From assembly GCA_964019165.1 (NCBI GenBank), contig OZ025277.1:14124365-14188364 (forward strand): DNA of 64,000 nucleotides, given 5' to 3'. Made by a program: the position numbers and the translations under genes. Positions within the stretch are counted from its first letter, which is position 1; the number at the start of each line of letters is the position of its first letter. The stretch is from Mastigias papua. Lineage: Eukaryota > Cnidaria > Scyphozoa > Rhizostomeae > Mastigiidae. A model generated the notes under the pieces. It worked only from the letters and a program-made list of their open reading frames with translations. It made no database searches and was not told the DNA's origin. Below, in pieces: positions 25,991 to 58,645 of the stretch.

Positions 25991-28940
25991 AACCAAGATC
26001 GGCGAGAATAAAAACATGGCAAAATCTTCAAGGGAGAATTTTTCGAAAGAAGAAACGATTAGTCCGTTAGGATTATGGATGGGTGTACAAGCAGCGTAGC
26101 AGGACAAGGCATTTTGAATAGTGGAAAGTTAGCAAGGTTGTGGTATCGCGTATTAGTGGATTAGAAGTTGTGGCAAGTACCCCGTTCATAGGCGGTAAAA
26201 CAGTTGTTATTCACAATCACCTTTTTCATCTCCGTGGCTTACTCTGATACATGAAGCATGACTGTAGTGTACAAAGAACAGTACTGTCTCGCTTCGAAGT
26301 CAATTGTTATTCTGAGGATTAGTGATTGACTCGTATTGAGGTTTCACCTTCCGAGGTCAAAGCCCAACCTAAACATTACTTATGCTGCTGTAAATTAGCA
26401 CGCTGCCTAAAGGCCTGGTCATTTCTCCCATTTAAAGTCAATAATCAAATCAAAAAATTCTCTAAAAATCTAAATGAAATGACAAAAAATTTCTAATTTC
26501 ACCAAATGTTATTGAATTCGTAATGAAGTATTCGTGGATTTCTTGCTGCAACTCGCATACACACAGCCAAGAGAAGCATTCTAAAGCAAGATCTCTTCCA
26601 CCACCTACACTATTGCGATTTCTCTTTTGCGATTTCTGCAAAAGAAAACGGCGCTTTAGTTGCTACATTTCAAAATCATTTCAAATTGGCATAAAGGTTA
26701 ATTTTATTGCTTCTTCCAAAATCTTACTAGTCTACAATTCGCAATTCTAAGCTCCCAAAGCCTCTGTAAGTGGTGCTACACAACCTAATCGAGGAAATTC
26801 ACCTGCAGCAACGCGTTTAAAACAACGTGACTGTCATATCTTCACTCTGAACAAAACATTCAAAGCCTACGTAGCTGTCCACTATCACAACACAATTGTG
26901 TTTAGAGAAAGGAGGGCAAGATGTTGTTTTATACTTGAAAAACTACAAACATGCAAATACGCAGGGGGTGGCAGGGCTATTAAAATAGTTGTTCTAACAG
27001 TTCTAACAGCATGCCACACGTTGAAAACACAGCTACAACTTTGGATTTCTGTACAGTGAAAGTTGGTCACTTGCACTAGGTCCTAAACAAAACTTTTTCA
27101 TCAAGGCCACTACATTACCCCCGTGTACCTTGCTATATGTAATAATGGTCTGCTCAGAAACTCGCTCCTATTATGAGGTATTCAGAATATGGTGAAGTGG
27201 AAAAGAAAACCGTGGTTTTCTCCAAAGTATCAAAACAAAGCCTTGGATTACTGGTGAATAAATTCTCCGCCAACCTAACATTTTCAAAAAAAAACAAAAG
27301 GACAGGAGTACGGGCGAAGAGATACTGAGAGATTGATGGAGCGCGTGTGAGCGAGGCGAGGGTGTGTAAGAGAGCAAGGTTACGATGAGAAGAAGAGAAT
27401 ATGTGTCTGTGTCGTGGCGAACGCGTGGTGTACATGTGGAGTGTGTGTATGTAGATGTCGTGTGGTGTGGTGTGGTGTGGTGTGGTGTGAAAGTCGGAGA
27501 AAAATGGAATTTGAGACATAATCAAGCAAGCGCGATACTAGGATTGAGTCTGTGGCTGCATCGATGGGAATCGGGTATGCGATAGAACTGCTAAAAAATA
27601 TTTTCTCCCTTTCCCAAAAAGCCTCCAAATTTTGCCTATCAGGAAGGTCTAAAGATTCTTTCTAGAAAACCGACATTTAAGGTGCTGTCTGTAACAGACA
27701 GCATAACATGACTGGTTCTAAACAGGACTTTACCAAAACGAAAAAGACAACGGTCAAAACTGAACAGATCAAGTGACTAAATTAGCAGAAAACTACGTCG
27801 AGGAAAAGACAATGGCACGAGAAAAAGGTGAAGCGAATTTTTGAACAAAAGAAATAACATTTTACATATTATCAGAGTAATTTTGTGAACTTTGTCAACA
27901 TTTAGTTACAAAAAATCATTCAAACACATCGAACATAAAAAGAAATATAAATAAAGCGAAAATCAGATAACAGACTTTTGAAAACAAACGATAAATGCTT
28001 ACAATGCGTCTGTTCATTGTTAAAACTCGAGAAAGTCATTGCCCTGGGTAGTGTTCGCGCTTGAGAACGTGAAAGAGATAAGCTGTTCTTAACTATTTAA
28101 GACATGTTTATACTTTCTGTTGCACAATGCCGAGCTGAAAATACACTTATTTCAAATCCAGGCTATTGAGATTAGTAAAAATCAAAGGGAAGCCAAGGGA
28201 ATTTACAGCACAAAGACTATAGTACTATTTCTAGAAACAGGCTAATTAAATTTCTATGGCAAAGAGTACTATAACGTTTTCCATTAGCGCACTATCAAGT
28301 GGACTGAAGGTTAAGCAGAGATTTCAATCTAATTTCCAACAAATGTATTAACTACTCCTAATACGATGGTCTGTAAAAATTTCAACTATTGTGAATGAAA
28401 AGAAGTCTGTGTCGCGTTCACAATTGGGAGTAAATCAAAATTTTTCTCTGTAGGATGAAATTTATAGTGGGAGCTACGAAGTAGTTCTAAAAGCTCGACT
28501 CAAGAACTCCTATAACTCGTCTTGATATTTAGGGCCAAAGAGGTAATGATGAGACTAGACGGAAATATCTAAAACACCGTTTTGTGATGAGCGGGAAATT
28601 GCCATGTGGATTCCGCAGCTAATTTGACTGACATACGAAAATGGGAAGAGAAGTGAAAACTTGAACAATCTGAGACTAAGGACGCCAGATAAATAAAAGC
28701 GCTGATAAAACTGCCAGCTGTCTTTCTAAGTTCAAAAATACCTAAGAACTTAACTATCTTTACATGCCAACGGAACAAGCAGTCCAAACGACGTGCTCGT
28801 CTTTTCTGTGTGCAATTATGAGCTACCAATAAAATTTACGCACAGTGTTCCTAATGTGATGAACAAGCGAATCAATTTCAAGAAAGATCAAGCATTGTCA
28901 CGATAGATAGCCAAGCCCGACGACAGTGTTATAAGAGTAA
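25991..28940. other. Non-coding DNA between foldback and thymosin gene
   Basis: I see no supportable gene. Minor features are a (TGTGG)n microsatellite at 27,461-27,489 preceded by GT-rich sequence, and a 19-bp perfect hairpin at 27,684-27,702 (GCTGTCTGT-A-ACAGACAGC). The open frames on both strands around 27,154-27,628 only read through the GT/CA-rich tract. Confidence 0.55.
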
Positions 28941-49057
<20,117 letters not shown>

Positions 49058-52000
49058 TTTGGTCTGCCTCGTGTTTGTAATCGCTTTGGATTAGAAAATT
49101 CAAAAGAACGCCAAGACCTTTCGTCCCTTAAAACTAAATGCTAAGCCTCCAACGTGATACGCACCAACACACCTTAGCGGAAGTCTAAGCTTGTATCACA
49201 TGGGCACATTCCACCAATCAACTATTCGAATTACCATTACGTAATAGCAATTTGCAGTGGGCCTGGTACAGTTGTTGTAGTGTCTTTTATTTATGTCGAA
49301 ACTAATTAGTGTATAATTTCAGACTTCATCGCAAAAATTACTTGCAGAAATTTGCTATTACAACTCTAAGATGCCGTGTAGAAGGAAGAAGTAAAAGAAA
49401 AATTGTGCACTTTGATATAGGAAGTACATGTAATCAATAAGGAAGCACTTAGATGAAGGACACGTAGAACCTGTACGTCGAAAAAACAACGAACTTGTAA
49501 TACTTAAGACAGGAGATCTAAGGAAACTTTCAATGCACTGCAGTCAATTAAAGTGCCAAGTGATTCGTAGAGAGGCATCCATTGAATACATATACTGTAC
49601 AATATGCTGCGGCACGGGGGACTTGGGGCTTGCCTACCCTGCCCAGTTTTCTCCATGATTAATTTCTGTAATTGGTCCAAAAATCAAATAGAAAAGGTTT
49701 GATGAAGTGGTAGGTTCTACCAAGGTGTAATTCACTGTTATGTCATATTAATGTTGCTTGCATATTTTATTGTATGCTTTTTTAAATGGTGGCTGGCCCC
49801 ACCCCTAATCTTAACTTTTACAATGCCAATAGCAATAAACGTAAAGTTAAAACTAAAATTAAGATTAAGAGACATCCAGTACTACAATGTGACCAACAGA
49901 CGTCAAACAATAAAAGACTCAGAGGATTTGGCATAGAGTTAGGCTCCAAATTGGGGAATGCCGAACTTCTAAAGCCAAAGTTTATGGTGTCACAAAACTA
50001 GAAGCTTCTAGGCAAAGGTGTTTCAATTTACACTAGCATGCATCGAATATGTATGCAAAAATCAATAGTACTTTTGCATCTAAGAGTACCTTTGGTGGCT
50101 ACAATCGTTGCCAAAAATACTTGGAACACCATATTATTTTGCAATTAAACAGCAATATATTCATTTGAGAAGGTACTGTTAGTAAAAGACCTCTTAAACG
50201 TAGCCAACTGTCCTGCACCCTGAAACAATGTTGGGTTTTATAGACAGGACATTGCTGCACCGTAAAACAAATGAGGTGGAAGAGATACCACTGCTACATC
50301 ACAGTTACACAACATTGTGTTGGGGAGAGGGAGAAGGCAAAGAAATTTGCGAAAAATCTGCAAAGCATTCCAACAATTTTGGCAACGATTGCAGCATAAT
50401 TTCTGCCTGTTTTTGATTCGGTAGAAAAGACTTTGCCTCAACCACGAAGCTAGTGGTGGCCACGGGGGGAGGGGGCATTCCATAGTCCATTGATCAAGGC
50501 CTACTTACTTACATTCTACCCAATTATATAATAATAATAATGATGATGCATATTTATACAGGATAGGCCTTTTTCAGTACATGTAAAGTACTGCTATCAA
50601 TAAGGGTCCTGTTTAAAGAAACCTCTGACAACGTAAGAAATTAAGTACAAATGCTAGAAGTTCCGTGTGCTCAAACAGATATGATGTCATAACAGAGCGG
50701 CCCTGGGATAACAGCTCTACTCTATTTAAAATTGGCCGTAAATCTTACACCATAAGCCAAAGTCGACCAAAACAAAACCAAATATGGAAAACGATTGAAC
50801 CATGTAAGATAAGTGCCAGTTGGTCAGGCCAAATATGGGACTTTTGAAGCAGACCATTGTGCTAGAATAGTATGGACGATATTTTATACGCTGAAATGAC
50901 ATGAAAGAAAATATTGACAGCAAATAAACCCTACAACATTGGAGCAATCACATCAGACTATGAACCATTTATTTGCTTGCAAATGTAGAAAATACAACAG
51001 ATGACGCAAGTAAAAATTAACTTGAAAAAGGGAACGACTTAATGGTATCTATCGTATTTGTTATCGCCAAACACTAGTTTATGATTCATACTCTACAATG
51101 GTATATCAGATATGGCGTAAAGTAAAGCGTCCAGGCAGAGTTCCAGGTGCACAACTAGGACTTTCCAAAGGTACGGGGCCTAATCCACAAAAAAGGCACA
51201 CTAAGCATTTTTGAAGAGGGTATAGCTTGGAACAATACTTCTCAGATTTAGGCACAGAAGAAACCGTATAGAAACTTTACTGATTTCATTGCTATTAAAT
51301 ATAATGGTAATTATATGCTGATCTAGTAAAGAAGAAGTCAATAAGCTCCTTTGCAGCGTATCGTTTTATACAGACAGCTTCCATATTGTCGAAGAAAAAA
51401 GACACTGTACTTGAAGAAAAAGGTAGGGATCTAGACCTGCACATGCAAAGTCAGAGCACAACCTTGGAGGGTGTTTCTTTTCAAGAAGTCTTCTTGCTTA
51501 CTTTTTCTTGGCTATGCTCAGGAATCATCTAGATAGTAGATTTCTTTTTTCTTTCTAGATGGCTTCAGCAAAAGCAGGCATATCCATGTCAAATGGGCAT
51601 TTCGAGTGTTCTCATAAACCGGCTTTGTCTTCGAAAAAGTTTGAGTCAAACCAAAGACCCATGCACCTGCTTGGACATGAATCGCAAAAATGCAGAACAT
51701 ATTAAAACATCACCAATTTGCATCTGATCCGTGGCAGAATATGCTCCGGGTCGAAATCGTTTATGCTGCTTCAGTATAGAAGCTGTACGAAATGTGAAAA
51801 CTGTGTGCACTGCTAAAATTGTATACAGGAAGCCCTGCAAACAAACATCCTGATCTTCGCTGATCGGGAGGGGGGCAGCTAGGGGTGGGTTTTGAGCTGG
51901 TCATTTCGCGCACTTTCACATCTAATGACAATTTTAAAAAAACTGGCCAACTACCTTACTTCATAATTGTCCGAGAAAAGGGGCAATTTTATTTTTGTGA

Positions 52001-52824
52001 GGACAGATGCAGGGGCTTAGACCTCCAGGATTCCCCCCTGCAGTTGAGCTCCTGCTGTTCGTACTAGCATGAACTAAAGCTCTGGCAAGCAAGCCTGCCT
52101 TGCTGGAAAACATTTCAGTTGACGCTAGCTAAACGCCGCGGTAATGTACGTAATCACTAGCCACGCGGGGGGCGATGAGACTTATGATTTGTACCTTTCC
52201 CAGACCTTTTACTTTGCTGATTGTAGAAAAGCAACGCAGGTTTCTTTCTATGCATGTTTGATCGAAGCGCGTGTTCAAAAAGACGAAGGTATGCATATTC
52301 AGCAGAAAATTAAGCAAAATCAAAAGGAAAAAGAGTAGGAGAAAAATACGCAAACAATTTGCGGTAGGAAACAAAGCCAAATGATCTCAATAACGCAGAG
52401 CTCTTTAACTTGCAGTAATTAGCTCACGCTATTAATGCCGGTTGGTACCAATGAATACCTAGCCATAAGCGTGAACCAACTCAGAACAAATGAGTCGATA
52501 ATTATACTAGATAAAAAGATCGTAAACTGTAAGGCGTAGTTTTATCAAACTGATCATCATTTTGCCATTACCAACAGTCACCATTGAATCCAATCTCATA
52601 TAACTCGTCTACTGTAGTGTTATGAATTTCGTCTATGTATTTTGTCATATGTAGTTATTGAAAATGTGGAAAGTTGTTAAATCTTAGAGTATTTGTACGC
52701 AATGGAGTAGTGGAATTCGAAATGGATTAACGAACTGAACTGAACTGAACACTGTTTCAAACAAGGAGGCAAGCCTGTGACGCATTTTAAGTGGTGTTGG
52801 GAGTTAACACACATCACTGCATAC
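49058..52824. other. Intergenic region upstream of thymosin gene
   Basis: The promoter and 5' UTR of the thymosin gene should lie in the first few hundred bases, but I see no clear core element. The remainder is AT-rich with only short unsupported open frames and an A/T-rich tract near 50,520-50,545. Confidence 0.5.
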
Positions 52825-53235
52825 AATTACAAGCTTTTTTTATAAGAAACCGCTTCATAACAAATGTACATCAAGACGGCTAAGCAACTTAAGGAACTTT
52901 TACCACTAATGACAAAATCCGCAAACAACTTTTCATTTTCAACTATTCTTATCGATGCATACAATCGAGAACTGGGAAGGCAAATTCACATAGTTTGTGC
53001 GTAAACCTTGCAACAGTGGCTCAGATTCGGGCTTCTGTTGAAACATGCAGTGTCTGTAGTGACCTGTCATGGCACTTAATACTTAACATGTCTATAGCAC
53101 AGAACGGGCAGTTGAAATGAAAGAACAAGTAAGGAACTGTAAGTGCCTAAATGTAGTCGAAAGAGGCCCCAAAATAAGAAACTCTTAGAACTAGGCCCGG
53201 CGCTAGGCTTACAAAAGGATATTGCAACGGGTTCA
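52825..53235. repeat. Dispersed repeat family, copy 2
   Basis: Homologous to 40,915-41,320: TTTTTTATAAGAAACCGCTT, TTAAGGAACTTTTACCACTA, GCAGTGTCTGTAGTGACCTG and GTCGAAAGAGGCCCCAAAAT followed by AAGAAACTCTTAG appear in the same order and spacing. Confidence 0.55.
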
Positions 53236-54344
53236 CTACAATCCTGCATGCCTCAGCGTATTGTAAACGAGATTAGCTTTATCATATCGACGTGACCGAG
53301 GCTTATCCTCTATTAAGAGTTGATTCATAGAAGTGTCAATACATATCACAATATCAAAACCATGAGGACAAAATTCACATGATAACTTAATCAGGGACTT
53401 TATGTAAGAAGATGAATAGTTCGTTTCCCGCAGGTACTCTGACTTGAATTGAAAAGTGGATCGTGAGCAATATCTTGGCAAATTCCTCCATTTACCTTTA
53501 CAATCCATTAGAAAGTAACAGGTGTATCTGTTTTCAATCAAGAACAGTGTCGACTTTAAAATGAACCTGTTTCAACAAATACTCAAGTGGCAAGCGACTG
53601 CAATTGCTCCATATCGCACTTCCGCAAGTACTTCATTACCTTTCTGTATGGCCAAACTACACTCTGCAAGTGACAAAGAGTGAGACAGCAACACAGTAAT
53701 TTTAGCAAACTTCATATGACTTTAATGTGTAGTGTACAAACTCACGTGGTCCAATAAACTTTTCTTCTTTTATAAAAACAATTTTCTAAGAATACCAGCC
53801 TCAAAATTGATGGGAAATTAAGAACGAATAAAGAGCAAGCTGAGGCTGTAGCACTGTCGTAAAATGTATTTTTGGACAACGATGCATACGCTTTCCAATA
53901 ACATATTGACACGAAATGTCCTTTCCTTGTTAGCCTGAGGAGAATTGACAGTCTTGTCACTTCTCCCCTTTAACTTTCGTGAATAAGTCGCCCTTGTTGA
54001 AACACCCAATGATGTCTTATATATTGCCTAATGTCTCAACTGCCTACATCCCAAAAATTTAAAAAAAGATTCGAACAATTCAGCCTCAAAATCGTGGAAA
54101 ATTAAGAACAGCCAGCCTGAACCTCAATTTTACCGGTTCTCAGAAACGAAAAGACCCTACTTATATAAACTATAGGTTACAGATGAGCTAAATTCATAGA
54201 TAAGCTAAATGAATTCCTCTTATCTCACTTCAAACCAAACTAACTCCGCAATCAACTCAAACCTAATGTAACTAACAAATATATGGCACTAATTACCATA
54301 TTACATTTCAGAATAAATGCTAAGAAAGAACCCTAGATGTCTTA
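53236..54344. other. Intergenic AT-rich sequence
   Basis: No gene can be supported. A short motif (CAGCCTCAAAAT followed by GGAAATTAAGAAC) occurs twice, near 53,798 and 54,083, suggesting small internal duplication. Degenerate AACTCA-type repeats like those at 29,280-29,540 occur at about 54,180-54,290. Confidence 0.45.
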
Positions 54345-54660
54345 CACACTTTTTATTATAAGGAACCGCTCTATAAGGAACCTGCATGCTAAATGTCAAA
54401 ATATTTAAAGAACTTAAATTACTAAAGGAAACTTCCCGAATGAACTTTTCAAGTTTAAAACTTTTTATAGCAGCAAGCAATCAAGAATCTGGTTCCATTC
54501 ATTTGCAGCCAAAATACGAATAGATTGTTTGCTATGCTTGTATCAAAGTGCTTCATTGAGTATGCTTTATGCCTTTAGATTTTTACATTATGCTTTAACA
54601 TTTATAAAACTTCCATCCTATGGTCTTTGTGTGTTTGGCCTTAAGTATAGTCAAAATTAA
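54345..54660. repeat. Dispersed repeat family, copy 3
   Basis: It begins CACTTTTTATTATAAGGAAC followed by CGCTCTATAAGGAACC, then ATATTTAAAGAACTTAAATT, in the same order as the other copies. It is more diverged in its second half. Confidence 0.45.
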
Positions 54661-54759
54661 AAGCAAAATTGAGAATTGCAATGTATTACCAGAGAAATAT
54701 ACTTACAGCTAGTTTTTAGGTTATAAATAAACACAAACATTAAAACTACTAAATTTACA

Positions 54760-55590
54760 TATCTGTATTCATACAAATGAATATATACATACATATTTTT
54801 AGCATGTGCTGTGAGGAAATGGCAATTGAGCCTATAATGGAAGGGAGGAAGGAAGAAAGGACAGTAGGGTAACTAAGTTGATAAGGAGATAAGATCAAGT
54901 TTGTTGATGTGAGATTTGAAGCAAGATAAATTGTAGGATAGAGGGAAGGAAGTTGAAGGGCAGTGTGTTCCAAAGTTGACAAGTTTTTGAAATGAAAGAT
55001 GATTTATGGGGAAGAGTTCATGGATTAGATAGCATGACTTGGAAAGGGTGTGATTCAGTAGAGTTTCTGGTGGGCTGAACATGTCTCAGTGGATCAGGAA
55101 TAATATTCTAGACTTCAAGTGAGCAATGTCCAAGAAAATATTGATAGAAAATATAGAGATCTGCAACCAGAAAAGGATGAGGGGGAGAGGTTGGAGAGAT
55201 CTGGTAAGGTTTGAATTATTCGTGAGATGGATGGCTTTGGACTGGACTTTGTCAAGAAGATGTAGAGAAATTTAGCAGCATCACCCCAAACATGGAAACA
55301 GTTCTCCAGAGAAGGACAAAATTGAGACTTGTATATAGTCAGCCACTAAGAAGGAGAGAAAACACCACAGGCTCTGGAAAGGAAGCCAAGTTTCTGAGAT
55401 GCATGCTTAGCAATGGACTTGATGTGGGGTTTCCAAGTCAGATTACATAACACTGAAAGCCCAAGCTGAGTGAAAGCAGACAAAAAACATCCAGACCACT
55501 CACGAATACAGGGGAGAAATATATATAATACATAAATGATAAAATATAGATGTTTTAAGATATTTGAAAACCATACTGTCATAGTTTATA
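54760..55590 (-). mobile_element. Decayed LINE, reverse transcriptase C-terminus
   Basis: Read on the minus strand through several frames, this stretch carries the typical C-terminal end of a Jockey/CR1-like non-LTR retrotransposon ORF2: LTWKPHIKSIAKHASQKLGF, then LSRACGVFSPSQLLTIYKSQ, LENCFHVWGDAAKFL, and further on FPLSYNLSCFKSHINKLDLI before a stop at about 54,873. At least two frameshifts, near 55,255 and 55,090, break it and the catalytic RT domain is missing. It is therefore a 5'-truncated dead copy, as is usual for LINE insertions. Confidence 0.85.
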
Positions 55591-55615
55591 AATGTTTAGA
55601 GTGATAACTTCATCA

Positions 55616-55786
<171 letters not shown>

Positions 55787-55827
55787 CTCAAATAGCTCCA
55801 ATCATAAAGAAATTTTTAAAGACATAA

Positions 55828-55888
55828 ATAGACCCTCAAGAAAAAATTCCAACTTTTAAAAAGTTGGAATTTTTTCTTGAGGGTCTAT
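55828..55888. repeat. Perfect 30-bp-arm palindrome
   Basis: The left arm 55,828-55,857 (ATAGACCCTCAAGAAAAAAT onward) and the right arm 55,859-55,888 are exact inverse complements separated by one A. It lies between TA tracts. It is either a tiny hairpin element or a snap-back duplication event. Confidence 0.9.
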
Positions 55889-55905
55889 ATATATATATAT
55901 ATATA

Positions 55906-56230
<325 letters not shown>

Positions 56231-56293
<63 letters not shown>
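56231..56293. repeat. (TA)n microsatellite
   Basis: About 60 bp of (TA)n on the right side of the MITE, continuing the tract the element probably inserted into. Confidence 0.95.
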
Positions 56294-56295
<2 letters not shown>

Positions 56296-56391
56296 TATAG
56301 AAATTAGAAATGGTACAAAAACATGACAGAAGTACAGCAACATACCATACATACCATATGTAAAAGGGGAGAGCATTTGCAATGAAATAAT

Positions 56392-57087
56392 CTAAAGTTT
56401 ACTTAGTGCATCACGAATAGCATCTCTAAACATCTTCTGATACCTCAAAACACCCATGACATGGCCACAATCAATGCTCCTCATTTCTGAACTTGTCCAA
56501 ATATCCACAGGACTTTGAATGTTGTTCATAGGTACATAGCTATCATGATTTGCTGACACAAATATGACTGCTGAGTTTGGATGAGGTTGAGCAAAATGCT
56601 CTAAATCTGTAAACTGATAAAGCATAAAATCCATGTAGTCAATAGTATCTTGAGTGATAGAACTGCTGTTCCAACTATCAATCAAGGAATACTGTCTTAG
56701 AAGATCAAAATTAAGTCTCCCTGTGATGCTGCTCATCAAATTGGTTGATAGGTTATCTAGTTTCAGCAGAGAGTCAAAGTCCACAGCAAAAATACCAAGC
56801 TTTTTCTTATCAACATCGTAATTTCTTAATCTCTTTGAATAATATAAATTTGTTCCATAATTATCTTCCATGAGCTCATTTCTGCCAATTAGTTTTAGCA
56901 AATCCTTTTTGCCTGAGGATTCCATGCTCATTGTATCTAAATCATCAGCATCACCAAAATTTCTTTTCCTACCCTTACAGTGCTCAGCATAGTTTGGACA
57001 ATATTTCTCTAACAAGGTGGTATATTCTGGCTTTGCATTTAATTGCTCTTGAAGTACTTTCCATGAAACACTGTATTTCATAACACC
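56392..57087 (-). CDS. ABHD18 homologue, C-terminal exon
   Basis: This 696-bp exon follows a CATAG acceptor in phase 0. It starts GVMKYSVSWKVLQEQLNAKP, aligning with the human ABHD18 region after VFTTGVLSKSINWRELE, and ends at TAG with RDAIRDALSKL. It supplies the rest of the hydrolase: an acidic residue in VSANHDSYVP and a histidine in SIDCGHVMGVLRYQ, matching QAKEDAYIP and LEGGHISAYL of the human protein as I recall it. These are the probable catalytic Asp and His. The variable middle (about residues 30-130 of this exon) is low in similarity, as it is in other members of the family. Confidence 0.92.
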   Translation of the reverse strand, partial: GVMKYSVSWKVLQEQLNAKPEYTTLLEKYCPNYAEHCKGRKRNFGDADDLDTMSMESSGKKDLLKLIGRNELMEDNYGTNLYYSKRLRNYDVDKKKLGIFAVDFDSLLKLDNLSTNLMSSITGRLNFDLLRQYSLIDSWNSSSITQDTIDYMDFMLYQFTDLEHFAQPHPNSAVIFVSANHDSYVPMNNIQSPVDIWTSSEMRSIDCGHVMGVLRYQKMFRDAIRDALSKL

Positions 57088-57884
57088 CTATGAAGAAAGC
57101 AAAACTATGATAAAGCTTCTAAGACAAACATCAACTGCTTATCTAATGTCTATGCTACAACTATGATACAATATATATGTTATGATATATGATATGATAT
57201 GATATGATATGATATGATATGATATGATATGATATGATATGATATGATATGATATGATATGATATGATATGATATGATATGATATGATATGATATGATAT
57301 GATATGATATTATATGATATGATATGATGATGATATGATATGATATGATATGATATGATATGATATGATATATGATATGATATATGATATATGATATATG
57401 ATATATGATATATGATATATGATATATGATATATGATATGATATGATATGATATGATATGATATGATATGATATGATATGATATGATGATGATATGATGA
57501 TGATATGATGATGATATGATGATGATATGATATGATATGATATGATATGATATGATATGATATGATATGATATGATATGATATGATATGATATGATATGA
57601 TATGATATGATATGATATGATTGATATGATATGATTTGATATGATTTGATATGATATGATATGGTATGATAGCAATTGATATTCTAAGTCAATATAAACA
57701 GAGTTACTTAAAAATTACTTTTCAATAATCAAAAATAAATGTTATTTACAAGCTATAAAGTAGAAGTTAATGCAGGCCTAAATCAGCAATTTTTCTGCCT
57801 AGCTTAGTAACCTGCTTGGAGCAGGAAATGTAGGTACGTTTGTATGCATGTACACAGTCCATTGAATTTGCCTGTCATGTTTAC
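57088..57884. repeat. ABHD18 intron with (GATAT)n microsatellite
   Basis: This 797-bp intron is mostly a pentanucleotide ATGAT/GATAT repeat from 57,181 to 57,671. Interspersed ATATATG and GATGATGATAT variants form sub-blocks. The borders are a GTAAAC donor and a CATAG acceptor. Open frames rich in HIISY are translations of the repeat. Confidence 0.93.
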
Positions 57885-58645
57885 CTTGGTAAATACTGGG
57901 GCAGCTGTGCTCCAGGAAAGACATGGGACAATGGCAATTGGCTTGTTCCATGCACTGGCTGATATGGAAGCCATATGTCCTCCCATTGAAATACCTGTGA
58001 CAGCAAGAGGGCCATATCCTTTCTTCTCACACCAGTCCAACAGTGTCATCACCTCGAATGTTAACGCTACACCCATAACAAACAAATCACTGACATGCCT
58101 CAATCCAGATTTATTTTGACCTTTGGGTTTCCTGGACCCATAGAAAGGGTTTTCTACAATAATGGAAGCTACATCATTCTCTTTTACTAACGGCAACGCC
58201 ATGAAATGTCTCCTTCGCCAATAGAAGTGGTCACCAGTCCCTGCAAGATGAATGCAAACAGGCCGTCTGAAAGCACTAGTAGAGGCTTTACTGTCTAACC
58301 AACTGTGTGGTATAACCAGTTGGAATCGCACTTTTTCACTTTCCTTTGGCAAGGAGCCTGGCAAGATTTTATTCAATGGTGATCTAAATTCATACTCATA
58401 AACGTCTGCTATTCCGTTTTTCCCAGACCCCAACATTTTGATGTCGGACTGTCGACAGATGCTGTAATAATGGTCCATTAGGGAGCCATCACCACACTTC
58501 CAGCTATTCCCCTCGGGGCACCTTGTCTGTTTCATCAACTTAAATATGCGTTCAAGTAGACGTATATCTCCCCATCCCTTCGTGAAGAACTTCGGTGCTT
58601 GAATTGCAGCTTGTCCACTTTACTACCGGCGCTTGTAACAGCCAT
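57885..58645 (-). CDS. ABHD18 homologue, N-terminal exon
   Basis: ABHD18 is a predicted alpha/beta-hydrolase-fold serine hydrolase; its substrate is uncertain. The exon shows the family hallmarks PVCIHLAGTGDHFYWRRR, IIVENPFYGSRKPKGQ, SDLFVMGVAL, the nucleophile elbow GISMGGHMAS (Ser codon 57,987-57,989) and IVPCLSWSTA. It ends VFTK at a phase-0 AAG|GTAAAC donor. Together with the C-terminal exon it gives roughly 470-490 residues. The N-terminus is odd: the frame with KFFTKGWGDIRLLERIFK is open back only to a TAA at 58,620-58,622 and has no ATG before MKQTRC. A different frame gives MAVTSAGSKVDKL from an ATG at 58,643-58,645, which resembles the human start MGVSKLDIL. A frameshift, sequencing indel or unrecognised splice must lie at about 58,585-58,615. 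Confidence 0.88.

Noticed and set aside
53236..53541. 101-codon minus-strand open frame
   Set aside because: It has no recognised domain or homology and no splice partner; the length is within chance for this base composition.
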